From positions 38,944 to 102,943 of the forward strand of contig DAOOGR010000002.1 in assembly GCA_035415815.1 (NCBI GenBank): 64,000 bases of DNA, read 5' to 3'. Under the pieces are notes generated by a model, which did no database searches, was not told the origin of the DNA, and saw nothing but the letters and a program-made list of their open reading frames with translations. The stretch comes from Rectinema sp003452735. GTDB taxonomy: Bacteria; Spirochaetota; Spirochaetia; Treponematales; Rectinemataceae. Positions 35,352 through 43,297 of this stretch are shown here, piece after piece (position 1 is the stretch's first letter; every line of letters starts with the position of its first letter). The translations under genes were made by a program, and so were the position numbers.

Positions 35352-36854
35352 CTATTCTTCCTGCATCGCTCTCACTGGCTGAATTTTCAAAGCCAGCGAA
35401 ACTGGGTAGAGGTGGGCTATAAAGCCTACCGCTATCATCAGTACGATTGCAAAAAATACATTTCCTGCTGTTGCAATGGGGTTTAAGTATTGCCCACCGA
35501 ATAGAACAAGGAAAAACGGATTTGTAGCCTCGATTCGGAGCGATTTAAGGATTTCGATAATCAAGAGGCCCAGTCCTGCCCCAATCGAAGCCGAGACCAG
35601 TGCAAGAGCCATTGCTTCAGCCGCAAACATGGTACGCACAAAACCCTTGCCGGCCCCAATGGCACGCATAGTGCCTATTTCGCTTGTTCGTTCGATTACA
35701 GAAATGACAAAGGTATTCATGATTATTATGATGGCGACGATGGAGAGTATAATAATTGCAACCGCAAAGATAAGACGAACAACATCTACAGATTGCCCAT
35801 AAGGACCTGCGGCGGCTTGCCAACTACCTGCAACAGCCTGAATTCCTTCTTTTTCAAAAGCCTTATTTAAAGAAGAAATGATGCGATTTATATTTTGAGG
35901 AGAATCCGCTTTACCTACAATGAATTGCCATGCTCCTTCATCAGGCTTTAGAGGATCTATTTGGCTGGGTTTGGATAATTCCCTAGAGATTGAACTTACA
36001 TCGAAATGTTCTGAAGTCTCCGAAGTTACGATTATATCATCGCTGAAAAGCTCATCGGGATCTTCTATTGAAAGCATACTTGTCTCTTCAGGCTTTAGAT
36101 GTATTGGTTCATTGGCTCCAACGGTCATGCCGCTCATTACGCGAAGAGATTCGATATCGATATAGGCAAGCTGCTCAGGTGCCGTGCCTTGTTCTTTAAG
36201 CCGGAAGATGCCGACAATAGGAAGCTCCCTCAAGCGAAAACCGATTGTAGAAAAGCCCTGAACAAGAAGAGGATCTCCTATCGAAAGAGGTTTCTCGAAC
36301 CAATCCGAAAATTTATAGAATTGACTCTCATTGATCATAATGCCAGATTGCCCTGGCTTTAATTTTTCTCCTGCGACAATCTCTACGGTTTCAAATAGGT
36401 CCCAATATGTGGCTGCATCGATTCCAAAAAGAAATAAAAATCTATCCTGAGGCTTGATTTTGTTTTGGGAATCCTCTTTTGTCATTTGATCACCATTTTC
36501 GCGAATTACCTGAGAAAAACCTGTTGCGAGCGAAGAGGTTTTCTTTAGGTGGGGAGTCGATTTTACGATAGAAAGCACCTTATCATACTCAGGAATTATG
36601 GGAGTTTCTGCCATGCCGCTGGTGGAAGTGACGCCGAACAGCGATACCGGACCATCACTTGAAATACCAGAGATAAAAATATCTCCTGTATATACATCTG
36701 AAAATGTCGAGCGAACCCCTTCCTCGGTTGCATTGATAAAGGCTGTGCCAAACACCAAAACCATGGCTCCCATTGCTAATAAAATCCCGATGATGAGGCT
36801 TTTGGATCTATGGGCCTTAATATTGCGGAAAGCTATCTTAAAAATGACGGCCAT
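35352..36854 (-). CDS. ABC transporter permease, FtsX/LolC-MacB type
   Basis: A 500-residue inner-membrane protein of the same fold as its neighbour: N-terminal segment LLAMGAMVLVFGTAFI, a large periplasmic domain, then three segments with the SEIGTMRAIGAGKGFV motif. The periplasmic domain is larger than in the partner and has an acidic loop (DPDELFSDDI). The pair would make a heterodimeric permease as in LolCE. It starts 2 bases after the ATPase stop with GGAG upstream. Confidence 0.88.
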   Translation of the reverse strand: MAVIFKIAFRNIKAHRSKSLIIGILLAMGAMVLVFGTAFINATEEGVRSTFSDVYTGDIFISGISSDGPVSLFGVTSTSGMAETPIIPEYDKVLSIVKSTPHLKKTSSLATGFSQVIRENGDQMTKEDSQNKIKPQDRFLFLFGIDAATYWDLFETVEIVAGEKLKPGQSGIMINESQFYKFSDWFEKPLSIGDPLLVQGFSTIGFRLRELPIVGIFRLKEQGTAPEQLAYIDIESLRVMSGMTVGANEPIHLKPEETSMLSIEDPDELFSDDIIVTSETSEHFDVSSISRELSKPSQIDPLKPDEGAWQFIVGKADSPQNINRIISSLNKAFEKEGIQAVAGSWQAAAGPYGQSVDVVRLIFAVAIIILSIVAIIIIMNTFVISVIERTSEIGTMRAIGAGKGFVRTMFAAEAMALALVSASIGAGLGLLIIEILKSLRIEATNPFFLVLFGGQYLNPIATAGNVFFAIVLMIAVGFIAHLYPVSLALKIQPVRAMQEE

Positions 36855-36856
36855 TC

Positions 36857-37594
36857 TTAATTCTCCGCCGACGCCGTAAAGGCATTCTCTTCAAAAATAT
36901 CTTCGCCACTCCGCCTATTCTCTATTACCATGCCATCGCGCAAGCGAATAACATGATCGGCGATATTGACGATCTTTGCATCGTGAGTAGAGAAAATGAA
37001 AGTCGTCTCCAATTCTCGGTTTATCTTCTTCATGAGGTCTATTATTTGTTCTCCTGTTGTGGAATCCAGATTAGCGGTAGGCTCATCGGCTAGAACTATA
37101 GAAGGCTTAGTAACCAGAGCACGCGCTATTGCAACGCGCTGACGCTGCCCTCCAGATAGCTCATTGGGTTTATGATTCCGCCACTCTGTAAGGCCTACTT
37201 CGCCAATGAGGAACTCTATCCAGCTTTTCCACTCGCTCTTGGGGACTTGGGTTTTACCAAGAAGCAGCGGGAATTCAATATTTTCGTAGACATTTAAGAC
37301 AGGAATGAGATTGAAGGATTGGAAAATAAAGCCCAAAATTTCATGTCGAAATCGAGTAAGTTCTTTATCTGAAAGACCTTTAGTGTTCTTTCCGTCAATA
37401 ATAAGTTCGCCCGATGTCGGTACGTCGATGAGGCCTATTATGTTGAGTATGGTAGACTTTCCCGAGCCCGAAGGGCCAGCGATAGAGACAAAATCGCCTC
37501 GTTCGATAGAAAAAGAGATTCCCCTGAGTGCGGGGACAACTACATTCCCCAAATAATAATCCTTTTTTACATCGATCACCTGAATTATTGGCAT
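36857..37594 (-). CDS. ABC transporter ATP-binding protein, LolD/MacB type
   Basis: A 245-residue ATPase: Walker A GPSGSGKST (40-48), Q-loop FQSFNLIPVLNVYENIEFP, signature LSGGQRQRVAIARAL, Walker B VLADEPTANLD and the switch His in STHD. The FNLIP and TANLD variants are those of the LolD/MacB/FtsE group, which powers mechanotransmission rather than passage through a channel. It is the first gene of the five-gene leftward operon, with AAGGTGG before the ATG. Confidence 0.93.
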   Translation of the reverse strand: MPIIQVIDVKKDYYLGNVVVPALRGISFSIERGDFVSIAGPSGSGKSTILNIIGLIDVPTSGELIIDGKNTKGLSDKELTRFRHEILGFIFQSFNLIPVLNVYENIEFPLLLGKTQVPKSEWKSWIEFLIGEVGLTEWRNHKPNELSGGQRQRVAIARALVTKPSIVLADEPTANLDSTTGEQIIDLMKKINRELETTFIFSTHDAKIVNIADHVIRLRDGMVIENRRSGEDIFEENAFTASAEN

Positions 37595-37632
37595 GGTTTA
37601 TCCACCTTGGGAAAGATTAGTGTTACTAGGAG

Positions 37633-37661
37633 AAAATATCGATTTCTGTAAGATATGACAA
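37633..37661 (-). promoter_or_regulatory. Promoter of the five-gene envelope operon
   Basis: Minus strand: -35 TTGTCA (37661-37656), 17-base spacer, -10 TATTTT (37638-37633), giving a leader of about 33 bases before the ATPase ATG. The rest of the 210-base gap between this operon and the aminotransferase end shows no other feature I can support. Confidence 0.55.
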
Positions 37662-37804
37662 TATGAGTCTAAAATTAAAAATGATTTCGACGCCGATTTA
37701 ATAAACTAGAGTACTCGTAAAATATATCCCTATATGCATGACAGATACTCGCCCAATGCAATATAGAGAATTTTGTTCTAGTTCAAAAGTCCTTCCTAGG
37801 CGCC

Positions 37805-39052
37805 TTAAAGGCCAGCCTCATGCGCTTCTATTTCTTCTTTGAACGTGCTAGCAAGGCGCTTCACTCCTTCCTCGATCTGTTGGTAGCTCGAATAGGAGAA
37901 GTTGATGCGCATGGAATTTACTTCAGGATCATCATAATAAAAAGAACTTCCCACCACATAGGCGACCTTCTTTTCGATTGCCTTGTAGAACATCTTATCT
38001 GTATCAATGTAGCTAGGCAGAGACAGCCACAAGAATAAGCCGCCTTCTGGTTTTGTCCATGTGAGATCTGGATGTTTGGGCATATAGGTATCTAGCTTTT
38101 GTAGCATGAAATTGCGCTTATCGCGGTAAATGGCACAGGTATTCTTGAGGACTTCTTCGAGTTTGCCGGTTGCCATGAACTGAGCGACAATCTTCTGGGT
38201 GAGCGGGCTTGTGCAGAGATCCACCGCTTGCTTTGCAACAACCAATTGCTGAATGATATCCTTGCGTGCAAGAATCCAGCCTATTCGTGTTCCAGGCGCA
38301 AGTATCTTAGAGAATGTTTTAAGGCCAATCACAATGCCAAGGTTCTGCATTTCCAGTTCTAGCTGGTACAAGGAAGGTATGGGTTCACCCATGAATCTGA
38401 GTTCTCGATAAGGAGCATCTTCAACGATGAAAAGCCCTTCGCGATATGCAAATTCTATAAGGGCTTTGCGCTTTTCAAGGCTCCAGCATACTCCTGTTGG
38501 ATTTTGAAAATCCGGAATCACATAGATATATTTTATTCGCTTATTCTCACTCTTGGCGCGAGCGTATTTTCTCTCTAGCTCATCCATGTCTAAGCCATCG
38601 TTAGCATGAGAGAAGGGAATGCCAAGTACCTTGCCTTGATAGGATTGGATTGCTTGAATTGCTCCAAGATAGGTAGGACGCTCTGCAATCACGTATTCTC
38701 CTGGGTCGAGGAAGAGTTTTGGAACCATATCGAGAGCCTGCTGGCTTGCTGAAGTTATGAGAATATTATCTGGATCGAGATCAATGCCGTGAGATGACTC
38801 GTATTCGATGATTCGAGCCTTTAGATCATTATCGCCTTCCGTCGTGCCATATTGGAGGATTTTGTCGCCATATTTTCTAAAAACCTGATCGCTCGCTACT
38901 CTGAGTTCTTCGATGGGAAAGGTCTCTGGAGCAGGAAGCCCTCCTGCAAATGAGATGATATCCGGTTGATTAGTAAGCTTAAGTAATTCTCTAATGACGG
39001 ATTTCTTCATACTATGGGCATTTGCGGACAAATACACTGAAAGGTCCTGCAT
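37805..39052 (-). CDS. PLP-dependent aminotransferase, 2-aminoadipate/LysN-like (class I/II)
   Basis: A 415-residue fold-type I aminotransferase. ISFAGGLPAPETFP near residue 35, YGTTEGDNDLK, PDFQNPTG, and the PLP lysine in GLKTFSKILAPGTRIGW mark the MocR/KAT-AadAT subgroup (LysN, aromatic or 2-aminoadipate aminotransferases). It swaps an amino group between an amino acid and 2-oxoglutarate; a role in Phe/Tyr synthesis fits the aro genes elsewhere in the window but is inference. The start has the strong site AAGGAGGA. Confidence 0.88.
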   Translation of the reverse strand: MQDLSVYLSANAHSMKKSVIRELLKLTNQPDIISFAGGLPAPETFPIEELRVASDQVFRKYGDKILQYGTTEGDNDLKARIIEYESSHGIDLDPDNILITSASQQALDMVPKLFLDPGEYVIAERPTYLGAIQAIQSYQGKVLGIPFSHANDGLDMDELERKYARAKSENKRIKYIYVIPDFQNPTGVCWSLEKRKALIEFAYREGLFIVEDAPYRELRFMGEPIPSLYQLELEMQNLGIVIGLKTFSKILAPGTRIGWILARKDIIQQLVVAKQAVDLCTSPLTQKIVAQFMATGKLEEVLKNTCAIYRDKRNFMLQKLDTYMPKHPDLTWTKPEGGLFLWLSLPSYIDTDKMFYKAIEKKVAYVVGSSFYYDDPEVNSMRINFSYSSYQQIEEGVKRLASTFKEEIEAHEAGL

Positions 39053-39174
39053 TGATAAGTCCTCCTTGATTTGTGGTTCTTGTTTTTATCCTACTCCAGT
39101 TTTTATGATTCGTAAATATATGTTTTCAAAATTCTATACTAGCGTTTCATTATTTGAAATAATAAGCATGGTAC

Positions 39175-39202
39175 TTGTCGTATGATTTGTCCTTGCTATA
39201 CT
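39175..39202 (+). promoter_or_regulatory. Promoter of ychF
   Basis: -35 TTGTCG (39175-39180), 16-base spacer, -10 TATACT (39197-39202), about 28 bases of leader. Upstream at 39149-39163 is a small palindrome, ATTATT-TGA-AATAAT, whose role is unclear. Confidence 0.55.
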
Positions 39203-39237
39203 TTGGAAATCAAGAGACCAATAAGAGGAATGTCCTA

Positions 39238-40344
39238 ATGCCGCTAAATTGTGGTATTGTGGGTTTGCCCAATGTAGGGAAATCCACTATTTTCTCCGCT
39301 CTTACAAGGGCAAAAGTGGATGCCGCAAATTATCCTTTTTGCACAATAGATCCCAATGTAGGCATTGTTCCACTGCCAGACAAGCGCTTGGATAAGCTAT
39401 TCGAGATATTCAAACCAAAAAGAAAAGTACCTGCAGTTGTTGAGTTTGTAGATATTGCAGGTCTTGTTCGAGGAGCTTCGAAGGGAGAGGGTCTTGGTAA
39501 TCAATTCCTTTCTCATATTCGCGAAGTTGGCATGATAGCCCATGTTGTGCGATGCTTCGATGATCCCAATGTGGTTCATGTGGCAGGCAAGATAAATCCA
39601 GCCGACGACATCGAGGTTATTCATACTGAGCTTGCACTGGCCGATTTAGAAAGCATCGACAGGAGGCTGGATAAGCTAAATCGCCAGGTCAAGGTTCAAG
39701 ACCCGAATCTTAAAAAAGATATCGAAAAGGAAATTGCTGTATTGCAGAAGCTGCGTCCTGCTTTGGAAGAGGGGAAACCTGCCTCTACAATCAATTTGGA
39801 GTCCGAAGAACTAGATTACGCACGGCGCAGCTTTCTATTGACTCTCAAGAAAGAATTATTCGTCTGCAATGTGGATGAATCTGGAATCGACAATAATAAA
39901 TATGTCGAAATAGTAAAATCAATTGCTGAAAAACAGGGCTCAGAAGCGGTGGTTATCTGCGGAAAATACGAAGCCGAGCTTGCAGATATAGAGGATTCTG
40001 AGGAACGGGCTGAGTTTCTTCATAGTATAGGGCTAGAGGAACCAGGACTTGATATACTCGCTCATGCTGCATACAGATTATTGGGTCTCCGCACTTTTTT
40101 TACCACAGGAGAAGACGAATGCAGGGCTTGGACAATTAAGGTGGGAGATAAGGCGCCAACCGCAGCAGGCGTTATTCATAGTGATTTCGAAAAGGGATTT
40201 ATTAAAGCAGAAGTCTATCATTACGATGATCTCATGAATTATGGTTCGGAGAATGCTGTACGAGCGGCTGGCAAAATGCGACAGGAAGGGCGCGACTACG
40301 TGGTTCAAGACGGAGACATAATTTTTTTCAAGTTCAATGTCTAG
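39238..40344 (+). CDS. ychF: Obg-like ATPase/GTPase YchF
   Basis: A 368-residue P-loop NTPase. G1 is GLPNVGKST (residues 8-16), G3 DIAGLVRGASKGEGLGN, followed by a coiled-coil insert (about 130-205) and a C-terminal TGS domain ending VVQDGDIIFFKFNV. YchF binds ATP in preference to GTP, contacts ribosomes and affects stress responses. The start is the ATG at 39238, nine bases after AGAGGA, and not the longer frame to 39175, which overlaps the promoter. Confidence 0.93.
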   Translation: MPLNCGIVGLPNVGKSTIFSALTRAKVDAANYPFCTIDPNVGIVPLPDKRLDKLFEIFKPKRKVPAVVEFVDIAGLVRGASKGEGLGNQFLSHIREVGMIAHVVRCFDDPNVVHVAGKINPADDIEVIHTELALADLESIDRRLDKLNRQVKVQDPNLKKDIEKEIAVLQKLRPALEEGKPASTINLESEELDYARRSFLLTLKKELFVCNVDESGIDNNKYVEIVKSIAEKQGSEAVVICGKYEAELADIEDSEERAEFLHSIGLEEPGLDILAHAAYRLLGLRTFFTTGEDECRAWTIKVGDKAPTAAGVIHSDFEKGFIKAEVYHYDDLMNYGSENAVRAAGKMRQEGRDYVVQDGDIIFFKFNV

Positions 40345-40379
40345 CAGAGCATAAATAGCTATACATCTGTCAAGCATAC

Positions 40380-40409
40380 TTGCCTTTATGCCTATGACCA
40401 CAGTATGAT
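40380..40409 (+). promoter_or_regulatory. Promoter of uvrA, short or no leader
   Basis: -35 TTGCCT (40380-40385), 18-base spacer, -10 TATGAT (40404-40409). The ATG at 40419 is nine bases on, giving a leader of a few bases at most. I see no LexA-type box. Confidence 0.5.
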
Positions 40410-40418
40410 TTTGGAACA

Positions 40419-43241
40419 ATGGATAAGCTGATCATCAAGGGTGCACGAGAACACAATCTGAAAAACATCGATCTCGAACTTCCGAGAAATAGGCTCATTA
40501 TCATTTCAGGCTTGTCGGGTTCGGGGAAGAGCTCTCTTGCTTTCGATACTATTTTTGCAGAAGGCCAGAGGCGCTATGTAGAATCTCTATCTGCATATGC
40601 AAGGCAGTTTCTAGGGCGGATGGATAAACCAGATGTCGATTATATCGAAGGGCTTTCTCCAGCTATTTCAATCGAACAAAAGACAACAACGCGCAATCCT
40701 AGATCGACTGTTGGCACAGTAACCGAGGTTTATGATTATCTGCGACTTCTGTTTGCGAGAATAGGTGTTCCTCATTGTCCTTCGTGTGGTAGAGAAATTC
40801 GCGAGCAAAGTGTCGACCAGATTCTCGATGTTATTCTTTCGTGGCCAATGGACACCAAGATACAAGTGTTAGCACCTGTAATTCGAGCTCAGAAAGGTGA
40901 ACACAAGAAAATACTGGAGGATGCTCTCAAACAGGGCTTTCTGAGAGCGCGGATTGACGGGCAATTCATCGAACTCGAATCTCCTCCAGCTCTCGAAAAA
41001 CAGAGAAAGCATACAATCGAGCTTGTGGTGGATCGCATCAGGCTATCCGAAGAGAGCCGCCGCCGTGTTGCCGAGGCAGTAGAGACTTCGTTAGGCATAG
41101 CAAATGGAATTGTAACCATCATGCGCGAGATAGATGGCCAGCAAAAAGAAGAGTTCTTTAGCCAAAAAGGTGCCTGTCCTATTTGCGGAATTTCTTTGCC
41201 AGAGATGGAGCCGAGACTTTTTTCTTTCAATGCTCCTCAAGGTGCATGTCCTGCTTGCAGCGGTTTAGGCATGAACATGGAGTTCGACCCTGGTTTGATT
41301 ATTCCAGATAAGAGCTTGTCATTCAACGAAGGTGGTTGCGCACCCTATAATCCTAATTCAGCATGGAATCGCTCAAAGTTCGAGGCACTTGCAGATCATT
41401 ATCACTTTAGCCTGGATACTCCTTTCGATAAGCTACCTTCTAAGGTGATAGAAGCCATACTTTATGGTTCTGATGACAATATCCATGTTCGCTACAACAA
41501 TAGAGATAAGACTGGCTATTTCGAGTATGAGTCTAGGTTTCCTGGAATCTTGGCAGACCTACGCCGCCGCTATATGGAATCGACAAGCAACGATATAAAG
41601 GATTGGCTAGAGTCTTTCATGATCGAAAAAGAATGTGAAGTATGTCAAGGAAAAAGATTGAGGCCGGAAGCTCTTGCTGTAACCATTGGTGGCAAGAATA
41701 TCTATGAGATTTCATGCATGCCTGTAGAGGAATCGGTCCAATTCTTTAAGTCTCTTAAACTCACCAATACTGAGACTCAAATTTCAAAGCTTATTCTCAA
41801 AGAGATTATTGCACGGCTTGGCTTTTTACAGAATGTGGGGCTAGAGTACCTTACGCTCGAGCGCCAAGCATCGACTCTCTCTGGTGGCGAAGCACAGCGG
41901 ATCAGGCTTGCGACACAGATAGGTAGCTCTCTCGTTGGTGTGCTCTATATCTTAGATGAGCCATCCATAGGTCTTCATCAGAGAGACAATCAGCGGCTAA
42001 TCGATACACTCACATATCTTAGAGACCTTGGGAATACGCTCATAGTCGTAGAACACGATGAGCAAATGCTCCGAACAGCCGACTATATCGTGGATCTCGG
42101 ACCAGGAGCAGGCGAGCATGGAGGCTATGTAGTAGCTCAAGGCAGCGTGCAAGATGTTGCTGCCAATCCCCAGAGCATCACAGGGCAATACCTCGCAGGA
42201 TCTCTCAAAATCGAAGTTCCTGCGGTGCGACGAAAAGGGAATGGCGCTTGTATCGCTCTTAAAGGCGCAAGCGAGCACAATCTCAAGAATATAGACGTAA
42301 GGATTCCTCTTGGAAGATTTGTATGCATCACAGGTGTTTCAGGCTCCGGGAAGAGTACTCTCTTGTCTGATGTATTATATCCTGCCATTTCTAACCGAGT
42401 GATGCGCTCCTCAATCCGCGAAGGATCGTATAAGAGCCTTGAAGGAATAGAATATATCGACAAAATCATCAACATAGATCAGAGCCCTATAGGAAGGACA
42501 CCGCGATCTAATCCAGCCACTTATGTTGGGGTATTTACTCCAATCAGGGAACTATTCGCAAGCTTGCCCGAATCGAAAGCAAGGGGCTGGAAGCCGGGAC
42601 GATTTAGTTTCAATGTCAAAGGTGGCCGCTGTGAGCATTGCCAGGGCGACGGTACTATCAAGATCGAGATGAATTTTTTGCCAGATGTATATATAACCTG
42701 CGAGGTGTGCCATGGAAAGCGATTTAACTCCGATACCCTAGATGTGAGATTTAAGGGCAAAAACATAGCCGATGTGCTCAATATGACGGTTGAAGAAGCC
42801 AGCGAATTTTTTGCCTATATCCCTTCTATTGCCCATAAACTTCAGACGATGCTCGATGTGGGTCTTGGCTATATTCGTCTAGGACAATCTGCGCTGACGC
42901 TTTCCGGGGGAGAAGCACAAAGGGTAAAACTCTCTCTCGAACTTGCGCGGCGGGCTACGGGGCGCACACTCTATTTTCTCGATGAACCTACAACAGGGCT
43001 GCATTTTGCGGATGTGCGCCAACTGCTCGAGGTAATTCGTAGGCTTGTAGACAGTGGGAATACCGTAGTGATGATTGAACATAATCTCGATGTCATAAAA
43101 CAAGCCGATTGGATAATCGACCTAGGGCCAGAAGGAGGTGAAAGAGGCGGTATGGTAATAGCGGAGGGGACTCCTGAAGAAATTGCCCTTTGTAGAGTCT
43201 CTTATACAGGCCAATACTTGCGGCGATTACTAAACATCTGA
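40419..43241 (+). CDS. uvrA: Excinuclease ABC subunit A
   Basis: A full-length 940-residue UvrA. The first Walker A is GLSGSGKSS (31-39), followed by RRYVESLSAYARQFLGRM. Zinc modules include CPSCGREI, CPICG...CPACSGLG and CEHCQGDGTI...CEVCHGKRF. The second Walker A is GVSGSGKST, and signature LTLSGGEAQR occurs twice (TLSGGEAQRIRLA and TLSGGEAQRVKLS). It recognises DNA damage with UvrB in nucleotide excision repair. It stands alone between ychF and lptD with its own promoter. Confidence 0.97.
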   Translation: MDKLIIKGAREHNLKNIDLELPRNRLIIISGLSGSGKSSLAFDTIFAEGQRRYVESLSAYARQFLGRMDKPDVDYIEGLSPAISIEQKTTTRNPRSTVGTVTEVYDYLRLLFARIGVPHCPSCGREIREQSVDQILDVILSWPMDTKIQVLAPVIRAQKGEHKKILEDALKQGFLRARIDGQFIELESPPALEKQRKHTIELVVDRIRLSEESRRRVAEAVETSLGIANGIVTIMREIDGQQKEEFFSQKGACPICGISLPEMEPRLFSFNAPQGACPACSGLGMNMEFDPGLIIPDKSLSFNEGGCAPYNPNSAWNRSKFEALADHYHFSLDTPFDKLPSKVIEAILYGSDDNIHVRYNNRDKTGYFEYESRFPGILADLRRRYMESTSNDIKDWLESFMIEKECEVCQGKRLRPEALAVTIGGKNIYEISCMPVEESVQFFKSLKLTNTETQISKLILKEIIARLGFLQNVGLEYLTLERQASTLSGGEAQRIRLATQIGSSLVGVLYILDEPSIGLHQRDNQRLIDTLTYLRDLGNTLIVVEHDEQMLRTADYIVDLGPGAGEHGGYVVAQGSVQDVAANPQSITGQYLAGSLKIEVPAVRRKGNGACIALKGASEHNLKNIDVRIPLGRFVCITGVSGSGKSTLLSDVLYPAISNRVMRSSIREGSYKSLEGIEYIDKIINIDQSPIGRTPRSNPATYVGVFTPIRELFASLPESKARGWKPGRFSFNVKGGRCEHCQGDGTIKIEMNFLPDVYITCEVCHGKRFNSDTLDVRFKGKNIADVLNMTVEEASEFFAYIPSIAHKLQTMLDVGLGYIRLGQSALTLSGGEAQRVKLSLELARRATGRTLYFLDEPTTGLHFADVRQLLEVIRRLVDSGNTVVMIEHNLDVIKQADWIIDLGPEGGERGGMVIAEGTPEEIALCRVSYTGQYLRRLLNI

Positions 43242-43259
43242 ATTATGGATCTGGTATTC

Positions 43260-43287
43260 TTGTCAACACTGCATTCTTCCATATACC
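43260..43287 (+). promoter_or_regulatory. Promoter of the lptD-like gene, very short leader
   Basis: -35 TTGTCA (43260-43265), 16-base spacer, -10 TATACC (43282-43287); the ATG at 43298 is ten bases beyond and lacks a ribosome site. Confidence 0.5.
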
Positions 43288-43297
43288 ATACGAATCG

